A stretch of DNA of 37,686 nucleotides from Flammeovirgaceae bacterium. Lineage in GTDB: Bacteria; Bacteroidota; Bacteroidia; Cytophagales; Cyclobacteriaceae. The position numbers and the translations under genes were made by a program. The stretch lies in contig JAIYCV010000017.1 in the NCBI GenBank assembly GCA_027487845.1, positions 1-37,686 on the forward strand, in the 5' to 3' direction. Shown here one piece after another: positions 27,601 through 35,835 of the stretch (positions are counted from its first letter, which is position 1; each line of letters starts with the position of its first letter). The notes beneath the pieces are model-generated. The model did not search any database, was not told the DNA's origin, and worked only from the letters and a program-made list of their open reading frames with translations.

Positions 27601-27727
27601 TATAATCTTTTAGCAACACGGCTGTATTGGGGGTAGGCATGGCATTCACGCTGCTCAATACCGGTTGTGATAGACCCTTGGCGGCAATAAAAATCCCAAG
27701 CAACAAAATGGCTGATCTCAATTTCAT
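24692..27727 (-). CDS. YD-shell (RHS N-half) protein, second paralogue
   Basis: About 1011 residues from ATG 27727, which gives a clean signal peptide (MKLRSAILLLGIFIAAKGLSQ). An upstream ATG at 27766 overlaps the stop of the preceding gene (ATGA), so a longer form is possible. The N-terminus has the RHS-family entry pattern (YYLGRPSISVPLYTF, VPISLSYDASGMRIDQ, WVGLGWDL-like). The body is beta-rich and a single clear YD repeat sits at the very end (YEYDNFGRLLRLRDNN). There is no RHS core motif and no toxin domain. It is closely similar along its full length to the gene before it, hence a tandem duplicate. Probably exported shell or surface material. Confidence 0.87.
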   Translation of the reverse strand: MKLRSAILLLGIFIAAKGLSQPVLSSVNAMPTPNTAVLLKDYNIPINYYLGRPSISVPLYTFQHVGLEVPISLSYDASGMRIDQDATWAGLGWDLACGGVIVRQMRGTRDEHESRGYAKPKWAQWVWNPAAYDDITSTTSFVSDDDARHITYQLPVGMDTQPDEFYFTINGRRGKFYLDLNGNPIADDKVTITYVLDGLYQILNFTIIDEQGFKYEFGIREGQFVGSYYSGAATVGPAESEEVVEWYMESMETPDGLSKINFEYDLSLNSTFGSLQLRTSSEQFKVLTIGSTVNKIYDYNISQINHGLIFLSRIFTDNEEVIFETIPYSGRLRRKLDKIRIRNRLTAQEWFYKFYSSDFGISKFLLDAIYKGSGSTQEAFYQFGYNTEPVGNSYGDCQAFSYAGIDHWGYHNGARTYQSRIPSGQIMYNYQNLPFVPINSRNPSSSTARPGSLESMTLPTKGRINFEYENHDYGYVGATPLATTKTAGGLRIKKIVYKDDDDESNDVAKIFTYQSEANPSLSSGALPFEPVYNFNYVTSTFSCNSWVSNPILPISIGYSQVTEINSDGSKVVYRFNSAKEFPPTNDPGDAQILCYTSGVGNATCEYKRNTDNTNPFFKSDNVNTHMRGTLRDKLIFDNMGNKIQEIHYDYVSWVVGKLVSISQVWFDLRNSGGGNFAGFPSSVFFIKKNNIHVGRQEISGETVKTYKPTDASSYFSTSKAHTFNSNYFLKETTETRSDNKIMKYLYTYPADYNTSAMSGNIGSLLSLKARGLPIETLKTVNGKIIEGKITEYDNFARPIKNYSLETDGNITYTPSLLNPNNHISLPSNYREKYSYTYNNEGRLVQQDEYGFKTSWLWGYSNSKVIAKAENTPFINAFYSSFEESGNIDIQAKTGLKSANTPYVFSPPPWLSATPTGILSYWYWNGQWNFRELPYAGGNLTISEGSKIDDLRIHPSGAVMTTYTHDINKGITSGTDVNGRIKSYEYDNFGRLLRLRDNNVNIVSQFSYNYKN

Positions 27728-27762
27728 ATTTCTCGTTATTAGGCGGTGAACTAAAAGGTCAA

Positions 27763-30700
27763 TCATGGATTCCGATAGCGATAAGTAAACTGAGTAACCA
27801 AGTTATTGCCATTATCACGTACTTTAAGCAGGCGACCTATTTGATCATACTCAAATGACTTTGTAATTCCATTTGGGTCTGCGATTGCGGATAGCCCATT
27901 GGAGATATCATGAACATAAGTTGTCATTAGTGACCCTTTTGGGTGAATTCGAAGCTCATCTATCTTAGATCCATCTGTTATTACGTAAGATCCACCCGCA
28001 TAGTCCACTTCTTTAAAGTTCCATTGACCGTTCCAAAACCAATATGATAACTTTGAGTTTGCAATGGTCGTGAACCAACTGTTGGGACTAAATGTAAACG
28101 GTGTGGCCATTGTTTTTTGGCCTGTCTTTGCTTGACTGTCCAAGCTTCCGTTATCTTCAAAACTTGTGTAAAACGATGCATTATAAGGGGCGTTAGTGGT
28201 TTTTGATATAACCCTCGAATTAGAATAACCCCACTGCCAACTATTGGTAAAGCCATAATCTGATAGCTCGGCCAGCCTTCCATTGTTGTATCTAAAAACA
28301 GTCTTTTCTCTGTAGCTGGATGGCAATGATAGATGATTGTTTGGGTTTAATAAGCTCGTTGAGTAGCTAATGCTTCCGTCTGTTTCTAAATTAAATACCT
28401 TCGTTGCCCTTGCTAAATTATCATACTCATTAACACTGCCTTCAACTAATTTACCATTTACCGACTTCAATGTTTCAATCACTAAACCCCGTGCCTTTAA
28501 ACTCAAAAGGCTGCCTATATTTCCACCCATTGCAGGAGAGTTGTAGTCTGTGGGGTAAGTGAAATTGTATTTTATTTGCTTATTGTCACTTCGTGTTTCC
28601 TGAATTTCTTTTGGGAAATAGAAGTTATTATATTGTATACTCTTTGTGATCGTAAAGGGGTTTGAAAGATCGTTTGGTTTATAATGCTTTACGGATTCTG
28701 AGCTTAGCTCAGCTCTATTGATATTTACATAACTCCTCATAAAAAAACCTAAAGTTGATAGACCTGGAGGTCTACCGTCCCAACTGAGCAGTCTAAAATC
28801 AAACCGAATGTCTTTGAAATAAAAAAGTCGACCGATATTCCAAGATTGATAGGTGAATTCGTTCTTTTGAACTGTATTTCCATCCTTGTCCAACAAGGCC
28901 TTTTCTCTAAGCAAGCCCCTCAAATGAGTATTTACATTGTCAGTAGTCAGGTAAGGGTTATCGTTTGTTGAGAATAATTTAAAGAAATTGCTTGCTTCAA
29001 AAGTAAAGGTGGGTTTAACCTCAACAATGGTTCGCTTTTCCCCTGGATCAGGCGTGGGTGGGTATTCAATTGCACTATTGTATTTATAGATCGTTTTGCT
29101 ACCATCACCATTGGTTTCAACTACTCGTGAATACCCTATTGCAATGGGCAATATTGGCCAATTCATCCAAAACGTAGAAACATATCCACCCCCCACGTAA
29201 GTGTAATTGTATACTGGTTCAAATGGTATTACGCCACTCGAAAGAAAAGGGTTATTCTCTGATGTATAGGTATAAGTCTTAATTACATCATTGGTGTCAT
29301 CATTATCATCTTTATAAATAATTTTCTTTATCCTCAGCCCACTAGCAAATTTAGTAGAGGCTAAGGGTGAGCTGCCTACATAACCATAGTCATTGTTTTC
29401 TAACTCCAACGAAATGCGCCCACGTGTTGGCAGTATAATGCTCTCTAAACTACCCGCTCTTGTATAGCTGGGGCTTGGATTTCTTGAGATGCTCGTTACC
29501 GTTTGCCCGTCTGTCCTAGCCATACTTTCACCCGAGGGCACAAGCGATTTATAAGGCGCTTTGGGGCCATTGTAATAGCCCCAATGATCTATTCCCGCTT
29601 CTTTGAATGTAGCTGCGTTGCCACTGGCCCAAGGCATTGTTTCTGCGTTGTAATTAAATTGATAAAATAGTTCTTCGCCAGAAGAAGATCCGCGGTATAT
29701 GTTTTCAAGTAAAAACCGATGTGTCGGCAAAATCAAATCCTCCATGTTAAAGGCAGCGGGGTAGTCAAGGTAGGTAAATCTATAATACCACTCTTTACCG
29801 GTGGTTTTATTTCTAACTATAATTCTATTAATTTTTTTTGTCATTAAAAACGAGTTATGATTAGCGGTTTCAAAAACAATCTCTTCCGTATCTGTATAGA
29901 TTCTGCTCAAAAACCTCACACTTTGCCGCATTTGCGAAATGAAGTAAGTCAATTCCTTTATGGGAGCAGCCGACCCTACCTTTGTTACTTTATATTTTTC
30001 AGTTGATCGATGGTCTGTCAATGCACCAACACATAAACTACAAATGGAATTATAGTCTAAATTGATTTTTGTTAGCCCATCGGGCGACTCAATTGATACA
30101 AGATACCACGATACATCTTCGGAGGAATCTCCAGGACTACTGGTGGTGAGCGGACCGTATGAGGTGACATCGTGGCTTTCTTTCGAAGTGAAAAGATACT
30201 TAGTTCCATTCTCATCGGTAATGGTGAAACTAATAAAAAATTCAGTTGGGTTACCCGCAATTACAGGACCAAGCACATACTCTATCTTATACTTGGAATC
30301 AGTTATCACATTGCCCGATCGATCAAGATAGAACTTGCCTGAAACACCATTGAATGCAAATTGAAACTCATCTGGCCCCGAATCGGCTCCTACAATGATG
30401 CTGCCGAAACCAGTTGAAGCATTGGCGTTTGTGGCGAAGGTAGGCGTCACCGTGTTTAACGCATCCTCTTCTAATCTAAACGGAAATGGTGAATTGCGAT
30501 TAAAAATATACCCGGCCCCAGGATACTCATCTCTAATGCCATTCACCACACGGGTAACGGCCCCACCGGTGTTCAGGCTCCAACTAAGCCCTACCCATGT
30601 GGGTGCTTGCAATACTTTAATACCCGAAGCATCATAGTTTAAAGAAACAGGCACTTCCATACCATTCAGCTTAATGGAGTGGAGCGGCACATTAATCTCA

Positions 30701-30885
30701 GGTAAACCGCGATAGTAATTGACTGGAATCATATAGCTGCCTAGAAGCGCAGCTACGTTGGGCGTAGCCACGTTGGTTGCACTAGTGCGGGTGCTTTCTG
30801 CTGATGATTGAGAGAAAGAGCTATTAAATAAAAATAAAACTATTGCTGTTAGCAGAATGAATGACCTAGTTAATCTTGATTTCAT
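27763..30885 (-). CDS. YD-shell (RHS N-half) protein, first paralogue
   Basis: A 1040-residue protein with a signal peptide (ending SSFSQ near 26). Residues about 40-120 carry the entry pattern VNYYRGLPEINVPLHS, VPVSLNYDASGIKV and TWVGLSWSLNTGG seen at the start of Bacteroidota RHS/YD shells. Shared blocks with the next gene include GNIGSLLSLKARGL, SLLNPNNHLSLPS, SFEDNGSLDSQAKTG, WFWNGQWNF and GSKIDELRIHP. It ends in one YD repeat (FEYDQIGRLLKVRDNG) and stops, so it lacks the core and C-terminal toxin. It starts 160 bases downstream of the immunity candidate. It may complete or decorate the shell made by the large RHS protein. Confidence 0.88.
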   Translation of the reverse strand: MKSRLTRSFILLTAIVLFLFNSSFSQSSAESTRTSATNVATPNVAALLGSYMIPVNYYRGLPEINVPLHSIKLNGMEVPVSLNYDASGIKVLQAPTWVGLSWSLNTGGAVTRVVNGIRDEYPGAGYIFNRNSPFPFRLEEDALNTVTPTFATNANASTGFGSIIVGADSGPDEFQFAFNGVSGKFYLDRSGNVITDSKYKIEYVLGPVIAGNPTEFFISFTITDENGTKYLFTSKESHDVTSYGPLTTSSPGDSSEDVSWYLVSIESPDGLTKINLDYNSICSLCVGALTDHRSTEKYKVTKVGSAAPIKELTYFISQMRQSVRFLSRIYTDTEEIVFETANHNSFLMTKKINRIIVRNKTTGKEWYYRFTYLDYPAAFNMEDLILPTHRFLLENIYRGSSSGEELFYQFNYNAETMPWASGNAATFKEAGIDHWGYYNGPKAPYKSLVPSGESMARTDGQTVTSISRNPSPSYTRAGSLESIILPTRGRISLELENNDYGYVGSSPLASTKFASGLRIKKIIYKDDNDDTNDVIKTYTYTSENNPFLSSGVIPFEPVYNYTYVGGGYVSTFWMNWPILPIAIGYSRVVETNGDGSKTIYKYNSAIEYPPTPDPGEKRTIVEVKPTFTFEASNFFKLFSTNDNPYLTTDNVNTHLRGLLREKALLDKDGNTVQKNEFTYQSWNIGRLFYFKDIRFDFRLLSWDGRPPGLSTLGFFMRSYVNINRAELSSESVKHYKPNDLSNPFTITKSIQYNNFYFPKEIQETRSDNKQIKYNFTYPTDYNSPAMGGNIGSLLSLKARGLVIETLKSVNGKLVEGSVNEYDNLARATKVFNLETDGSISYSTSLLNPNNHLSLPSSYREKTVFRYNNGRLAELSDYGFTNSWQWGYSNSRVISKTTNAPYNASFYTSFEDNGSLDSQAKTGQKTMATPFTFSPNSWFTTIANSKLSYWFWNGQWNFKEVDYAGGSYVITDGSKIDELRIHPKGSLMTTYVHDISNGLSAIADPNGITKSFEYDQIGRLLKVRDNGNNLVTQFTYRYRNP

Positions 30886-30956
30886 ACATTATAATTTCGA
30901 CTTTCAACTATTGCTTTTTTACTTATGAGTAATACTATTATCGTGGTTTATCTTGT

Positions 30957-31018
30957 TTGTTGGTGGAGCCTCCGCACTAATCCTCACTCTCAACACCAAA
31001 AAGGGCGGAGACCAACAA
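30957..31018 (-). promoter_or_regulatory. Long bulged hairpin between immunity candidate and YD-shell genes
   Basis: TTGTTGGT (30957-30964) and CTCCGC (30970-30975) pair with GCGGAG (31005-31010) and ACCAACAA (31011-31018), giving 14 base pairs with a 5-base bulge and a loop of about 29 bases. No T-run follows in the direction of transcription, so it is not a standard terminator. It could be an RNA-processing or stability element, or mark a recombination point. Confidence 0.5.
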
Positions 31019-31044
31019 TGACCAAAAGTTTTGACCAACATCAA

Positions 31045-31437
31045 CTAAGGCCTACCTTTTTTGAGCAGCATAGAATCTGTTTTTGTAACGCTCCTGATAA
31101 ATTCATATGCGATTAGACCGCCTGCAAGCACGGATAAAATTATTCCAACCCAAAGCTGTGCCGCAAAACAGGCAACGGCTATCAAAACGGGGATGGCAAA
31201 ATGTGCTATTTCGAAATAAAGATTCTTTTGTTTCACTGGTTTTAATAGCCACAGCCTGAATAAAGCTAAGGTTATAACCAGAGGTACAACAACTATTGCT
31301 ATCAACCGCAAGCCTAAGCTCGCCTCTCCATTGAGGTCCATCCCACGAGTTTGAGCTAGGGAGTCGACAATTCCATAGTATAAAAACGTCAACAGCACCA
31401 GTGCGACCCAGTAAAAAACCAAACGTATCTTTCTCAC
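31045..31437 (-). CDS. Four-helix membrane protein, candidate immunity protein
   Basis: A 130-residue integral membrane protein starting at GTG. Four hydrophobic segments are visible: VFYWVALVLLTFLYYG, LIAIVVVPLVITLALF, FAIPVLIAVACFAAQL and GIILSVLAGGLIAYEFI. It begins 24 bases after the stop of the RHS gene, directly behind the toxin-like C-terminus, where polymorphic-toxin immunity genes lie. A membrane immunity protein fits a toxin that attacks lipids in the envelope. I recognise no family, and immunity is inferred from position and topology only. The GTG is in the same frame as the RHS stop, 8 codons after it. Confidence 0.82.
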   Translation of the reverse strand: MRKIRLVFYWVALVLLTFLYYGIVDSLAQTRGMDLNGEASLGLRLIAIVVVPLVITLALFRLWLLKPVKQKNLYFEIAHFAIPVLIAVACFAAQLWVGIILSVLAGGLIAYEFIRSVTKTDSMLLKKGRP

Positions 31438-31461
31438 TCCATTAAAATTTAAGCCCGACCA

Positions 31462-34400
31462 TCAGTAACCGCCAAACTTTCTCGCAGCCTCCCTGTCTGC
31501 ATCTTTCTTTTTCGTGCCCCCTCCTGTACCGCCGGTATCGGCCCCAAACAAGCTCAACACCTCTCGCCAATTAGTGTTTTCAAAGTAATGTTGAGATAAT
31601 CCAAGAACATCCTTTTTAATTGGGTTCTTCAATTCTATTTGACGAACGTTGCTCCCCACAAGGCCTCCATAATTCTCTTCTCCTGAGAGCGGGCCAGCGA
31701 CATTGTCCCCCTCGGTGAAGAAATGCAGCATCTCGTCAATTCCAAAGTTGTCCCATGGGTTCTCTGGGTCGTTGGGACCGTTCCGTGCAGGTGTGTTAAA
31801 ATTAACGATGTTCACTTTGGTATTATGCTTTTCAAAAAGTATCCTCGCGGCTTGGATCGCCACGTTACCACCGTGGCTATGCCCAACCAACGTTATACTC
31901 TGTCCCTGCTTACGGTTTTTCAATATATAGGAAACGAGCTGGCGTGCGGCCGTGGCCCTTTCCCGCTTTCCACGATTGCCATACCAATTCCTGTTCACGC
32001 CACCGCCCGCGTAATCGTTCCAATTGAACCCAGTGTTGGCCGTTTGGTTCGTGCTGAAGTATGGCTGCAGTTCCCTCATCATGAAGTCTGTCACATCCTT
32101 CTTCCACATGGAATTGTCTGCCTGAGTCCCGTGTATGAAGAACGCCTCCAGCCCTTCCATCTCTCGGTGGGTTGTGACCTTATTCTCGCTGAACGCATAC
32201 GGTGAATTGTAGTAAAATGCACTTGCCATCGGATCGATGTTGAAGAATCTCCCAATAGCGGGATCATGATTTCTGTACCTGTAAGAGTCCCAGTTTAAAC
32301 CAAGGTCATCCACATGCTCTTGTGATTGAAATTTGAACTTATTCGGAACTGAGTTCTCCCTACTGTAGGAGTTAAAGGGAAGCCCGAACGGATAATAGTC
32401 CTGCGCCTGCACTACTTTCAAACTGCTAGTTGTTTTTTCGTGCACAATTTTTAAATCGTCAAAGTATACATTATAGTTGCTTTCGTTGCTTACCCAGATA
32501 TAGGCATGCCCATTGTAGGGAACGGTTACAGGCAAGACAAGTTTTTCCCAACCAACTGCTGCCGTTGAACTGATGGTTACATAGCCAAACTGAGGATTGC
32601 CATAGTTAGCATCAAATAAAACATAATTGAGGTAAGCTTTAGGCTGGCTACTAGTGCTTGTCATGCCATCTACCAAGCCTGGTAAGTAGGTATTAAATCC
32701 TCCAAAGGCTACCGCACTTTCGGCAGCCGTCACGTTAAATGTGCTGGTAACAGCACTCACTAAACTTCCTATCACATCGCTGGCCGTGCCACTACCTGCA
32801 TTATAGCGAGCAAATACTTCAAGGTTCAGTTTATCACCTGCGGCCACAGCAAAACTTTTTGCCGGGCCTACTTCTCGGCCTAGTGCCCCGTTGAGCCACG
32901 CATTTTTAGAGGGTGTAGGAACATCTCCATTGGCGAAGGTGTGGTTGTAAGTTCCATCCCTTCGCCCAGCTATGTTTTTAAATTCAGCCTCCTCAGCAGT
33001 GGCATTTTGGGTTTCCATGGTGGCAGTGTAGCCCACCACATCTTGTAAGTTGCCAAAGGCCACCCGCGTGTTGCCGAGGTGATCTTTCAAATGATACTCA
33101 TACTCCCAGTTGGTACCGCGCTTCAGGGCACGGCCTTCGCCCGTCATCACAAATGCCAATTGCCCTGCCTCATATTGGATGCCACCAACATAATCACTTT
33201 CTTTAATTACCGTGCCGTTAGCAAGGGCTTTGTACTTTAGTTTAGTACCGGTGGCACTGTAAGTATATTCAATGCTCTTTCCCCCAGAAATTGTTACCAG
33301 CGAGGGCAAGTTGAGGTAATTATAGGTAATAGAAGTAATGCCTTTGTTCAAGTCATAGATCATGTTTCCGTTTTTGTCATAATCGTATTCGATCACACCG
33401 GTAGCGTGGGTTATTTCGGCAAAGCCAACATCGGGGTTGGTGGGGGTAGCAGCATGGTGGCCAGAGTAATCATTAACTGTAATTAGCTTATTGCCGTTAT
33501 ACGAGTAAGCCAAGTCATCTATTTGCGTTACCCCTCCATTAAATTTCTTATTTCTAATGAGGCGCAAGATATTTCCATTGCGGTCGTAGGTAAAAGGGCC
33601 GCCTTCGTTGAACATGTCTACATTGCTATTGTAACCAGTGCCATCTTGCGTAGCGAAATTGGCATTTTGTAGACGGTTAAGTGCATCATATTCAAAACCA
33701 TACGCATTAGATACACTGGGTGTGGTGAAATTGTTTGTCTTCCACTGAATGCTGGAAATATTGCCATTGAATTGGCTTGTGGCATTCGTACCGCCAATAG
33801 AAAGTGTCTGGTCGTAGCGCAACTCCATGCCAAATAAGTCATCGGCATCATTGTTGTAAACGCCATCGTTGGTCAGCGCACTGTTGTTGATATGCGTGAG
33901 CCAACCGCGTATGTTGTATTTGTAATCGTTCGATTGGAGAAAGGTGCTACCATTATTGGTAGAGTGTATATTCTTCTCTACCAATTGACCAAGTTCGTTG
34001 TATTGGTGGTTGGCCATCAGCACGGGTGTGCCAGCATCAAGGGTATTGTAAACATTCACCACTCGCCCGCGGTGGTCATATTGTGTTTCTGTTAGTGTCG
34101 TGAGGGCATTGCCGTGGCGCGAGTGCAATTTGGTAACCCAATTGGTAATACCGTAGTAGGCAGTGGTCACCCTATTTTTTTGGCCCAGGTGGTCATCCGA
34201 TACGGATTGCACCATTCGGTATTGGTCGTCATAGTAAAAGGCGGAAGTCAACGTTGACCAGCCGCTTTGCTCCAATATCTTTTCTTTTTTGCCTGTTATT
34301 TGGCCAACCATTCGTGGAGACCAAGTAGAGGCTACCCCAGAAACGGGTTCAAAATCGTATGAAGTGCCTAACCCTAAATTGGTTTTGAACGAATAGTCAT

Positions 34401-35829
34401 CGTAGTAAGATATGGTGTAAATATTACTAGTGATAACGGTTGTTGGAAATGTGTTTGAAAGGGTGTACCCTACGCCATTTCCACTTGCTGGCACTTCGAA
34501 TCTATTGGTCACAGCATTGATAAAAGTTGCCAACACCTCTCGGCTCTCATAACTAGAAAACACACCCGTAATAATGGGTCGGTTCAGCATATCATATTTT
34601 GTGAATAGCCAGGTACCAGGACTTGAGCTTCTCTGAACCCCATCTTGGCTAAGCACGAGCCGGTCCCACTTATCATATACCATTTCTACATGATCAGCCC
34701 CTGGCACACGTTTGTAAATCATTCGGCCACGCTCATCATAGCGGTATTCAAATGCGTATTTTTTAAGGTATGCATCTTTACTGGCATTGTCTAGGTTCAA
34801 ATAGTTTAGTGTCAGGTTATTGAAAAATTCTGGCTGCAAAACAAACCTAAGGCGATCGAAATCATCGTAAACGTAATAAGTAATTGCCCAGTCAGAATCA
34901 TTGTTTGTTTGAGGCGAAGCCTGTGCATACTGAACCTTTCTTATAATTGTTTTGCCTTGTTTATCGGTATAATTCCGCACTTGCTTGCCATTTTCATCGG
35001 TTGTAACAATAACCTGTAAGGCTCCATCCGAATAGGTTCCCCCATTTTGAGTGAGAATAAATGCACTCGCTCCACCACTTAGGGTTACCCATTCAATAGA
35101 CCATAATCTTAACAATTCCTGACCAGCAGCCAGTCCATTCGTATTGGTAGTGTAAATGTATTTCACTGCCCGGCTTGCATTTACGTCAGTATTTGGCTGC
35201 CACACTGTACCAGGAGCACCTACTTGAAGTGGTCTTGCCAGCGGAGAGGCTTCAAAGTATGTCGTAGCAAATGGGGCAGCATCGGTTTTCACTTTGTTAT
35301 TAAAAAGTGCCGAGGGATTGTAAAAGGTAAGCTGGTCTGCCAATGCTGTACTTTTGAACACTCCATCGCCCGGACCTGCACTGTAAGGCAAATATTGCCT
35401 ATCTTCTTGTCCCAAGGCATTGTAATCTTTTATTGAAACAACATCTTTGAATCTGGGAGACCCTTTCACATCTATAGCTTGAGCTAATCTTCCTAAACCG
35501 TCAAAATACTGATAGGAAATTGTCTTATCAAAGACCTTGGCATTGTCCAGTTGGCTTTGGTTGGTAATTCCAGGAACAAGAATACTTTCTGTTTTGATGT
35601 AATTAAAATCTAAACTACCAATTGGCAAATACTGATCTTGAGGGTAAATCTTGGCGGTAAAAACAATGCCTGGCCCCGCACGAAAACCATTTTGCATAGT
35701 GATACTTTGAGAAGCCACCACTTCGGTATTCACACTCACGGGCGAAGACAATGTAACGTCAACTTGCACCGATTGAGCTAAACAGAGGTTTATTGAAATT
35801 AACAATTGAATTACAAAAACAAATCGCAT
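31462..35829 (-). CDS. Exported RHS-repeat protein with C-terminal lipase-like toxin domain
   Basis: A 1455-residue protein with a signal peptide (ending CLAQ near 19). Residues about 70-200 match the DUF6443-type start (TISYQYFDGLGRLAQAID, DYNALGQEDRQYLPYS). YD repeats follow to about 930, ending with the signature YEYHLKDHLGNTRVAFG. A beta-sandwich insert occupies about 930-1135. The RHS core (about 1140-1228) reads YYPFGLPF, SYRYRNHDPAIGRFFNIDP and PYAFSENKV. The last 227 residues (from 1229) are an alpha/beta-hydrolase: FFIHGT oxyanion segment, nucleophile Ser1318 in GHSHGG, likely Asp1375 (EGDNVAG) and His1414 (SQHYF). It starts 6 bases after the tail-fibre-like gene and is followed by a membrane protein. 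Confidence 0.92.
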   Translation of the reverse strand: MRFVFVIQLLISINLCLAQSVQVDVTLSSPVSVNTEVVASQSITMQNGFRAGPGIVFTAKIYPQDQYLPIGSLDFNYIKTESILVPGITNQSQLDNAKVFDKTISYQYFDGLGRLAQAIDVKGSPRFKDVVSIKDYNALGQEDRQYLPYSAGPGDGVFKSTALADQLTFYNPSALFNNKVKTDAAPFATTYFEASPLARPLQVGAPGTVWQPNTDVNASRAVKYIYTTNTNGLAAGQELLRLWSIEWVTLSGGASAFILTQNGGTYSDGALQVIVTTDENGKQVRNYTDKQGKTIIRKVQYAQASPQTNNDSDWAITYYVYDDFDRLRFVLQPEFFNNLTLNYLNLDNASKDAYLKKYAFEYRYDERGRMIYKRVPGADHVEMVYDKWDRLVLSQDGVQRSSSPGTWLFTKYDMLNRPIITGVFSSYESREVLATFINAVTNRFEVPASGNGVGYTLSNTFPTTVITSNIYTISYYDDYSFKTNLGLGTSYDFEPVSGVASTWSPRMVGQITGKKEKILEQSGWSTLTSAFYYDDQYRMVQSVSDDHLGQKNRVTTAYYGITNWVTKLHSRHGNALTTLTETQYDHRGRVVNVYNTLDAGTPVLMANHQYNELGQLVEKNIHSTNNGSTFLQSNDYKYNIRGWLTHINNSALTNDGVYNNDADDLFGMELRYDQTLSIGGTNATSQFNGNISSIQWKTNNFTTPSVSNAYGFEYDALNRLQNANFATQDGTGYNSNVDMFNEGGPFTYDRNGNILRLIRNKKFNGGVTQIDDLAYSYNGNKLITVNDYSGHHAATPTNPDVGFAEITHATGVIEYDYDKNGNMIYDLNKGITSITYNYLNLPSLVTISGGKSIEYTYSATGTKLKYKALANGTVIKESDYVGGIQYEAGQLAFVMTGEGRALKRGTNWEYEYHLKDHLGNTRVAFGNLQDVVGYTATMETQNATAEEAEFKNIAGRRDGTYNHTFANGDVPTPSKNAWLNGALGREVGPAKSFAVAAGDKLNLEVFARYNAGSGTASDVIGSLVSAVTSTFNVTAAESAVAFGGFNTYLPGLVDGMTSTSSQPKAYLNYVLFDANYGNPQFGYVTISSTAAVGWEKLVLPVTVPYNGHAYIWVSNESNYNVYFDDLKIVHEKTTSSLKVVQAQDYYPFGLPFNSYSRENSVPNKFKFQSQEHVDDLGLNWDSYRYRNHDPAIGRFFNIDPMASAFYYNSPYAFSENKVTTHREMEGLEAFFIHGTQADNSMWKKDVTDFMMRELQPYFSTNQTANTGFNWNDYAGGGVNRNWYGNRGKRERATAARQLVSYILKNRKQGQSITLVGHSHGGNVAIQAARILFEKHNTKVNIVNFNTPARNGPNDPENPWDNFGIDEMLHFFTEGDNVAGPLSGEENYGGLVGSNVRQIELKNPIKKDVLGLSQHYFENTNWREVLSLFGADTGGTGGGTKKKDADREAARKFGGY
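31465..32145 (-). other. Lipase-like toxin module of the RHS protein
   Basis: This DNA encodes residues 1229-1455, immediately behind the conserved core end MEGLE. It is the variable tip region in RHS polymorphic toxins. The GHSHGG nucleophile elbow and an HGT oxyanion motif suggest a phospholipase, lipase or thioesterase. The extreme C-terminus is Gly-rich then Lys/Asp-rich, probably a flexible tail. Confidence 0.75.
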
Positions 35830-35835
35830 AGAAGT

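Noticed and set aside
31703..32205. Plus-strand frames of 75-160 codons opposite the RHS toxin tip
   Set aside because: Antisense shadows of a clear coding region; no independent features.
31462..35829. Type VI or type IX secretion of the RHS protein
   Set aside because: No PAAR, VgrG or Hcp genes and no recognisable T9SS C-terminal signal; the protein has an N-terminal signal peptide instead.
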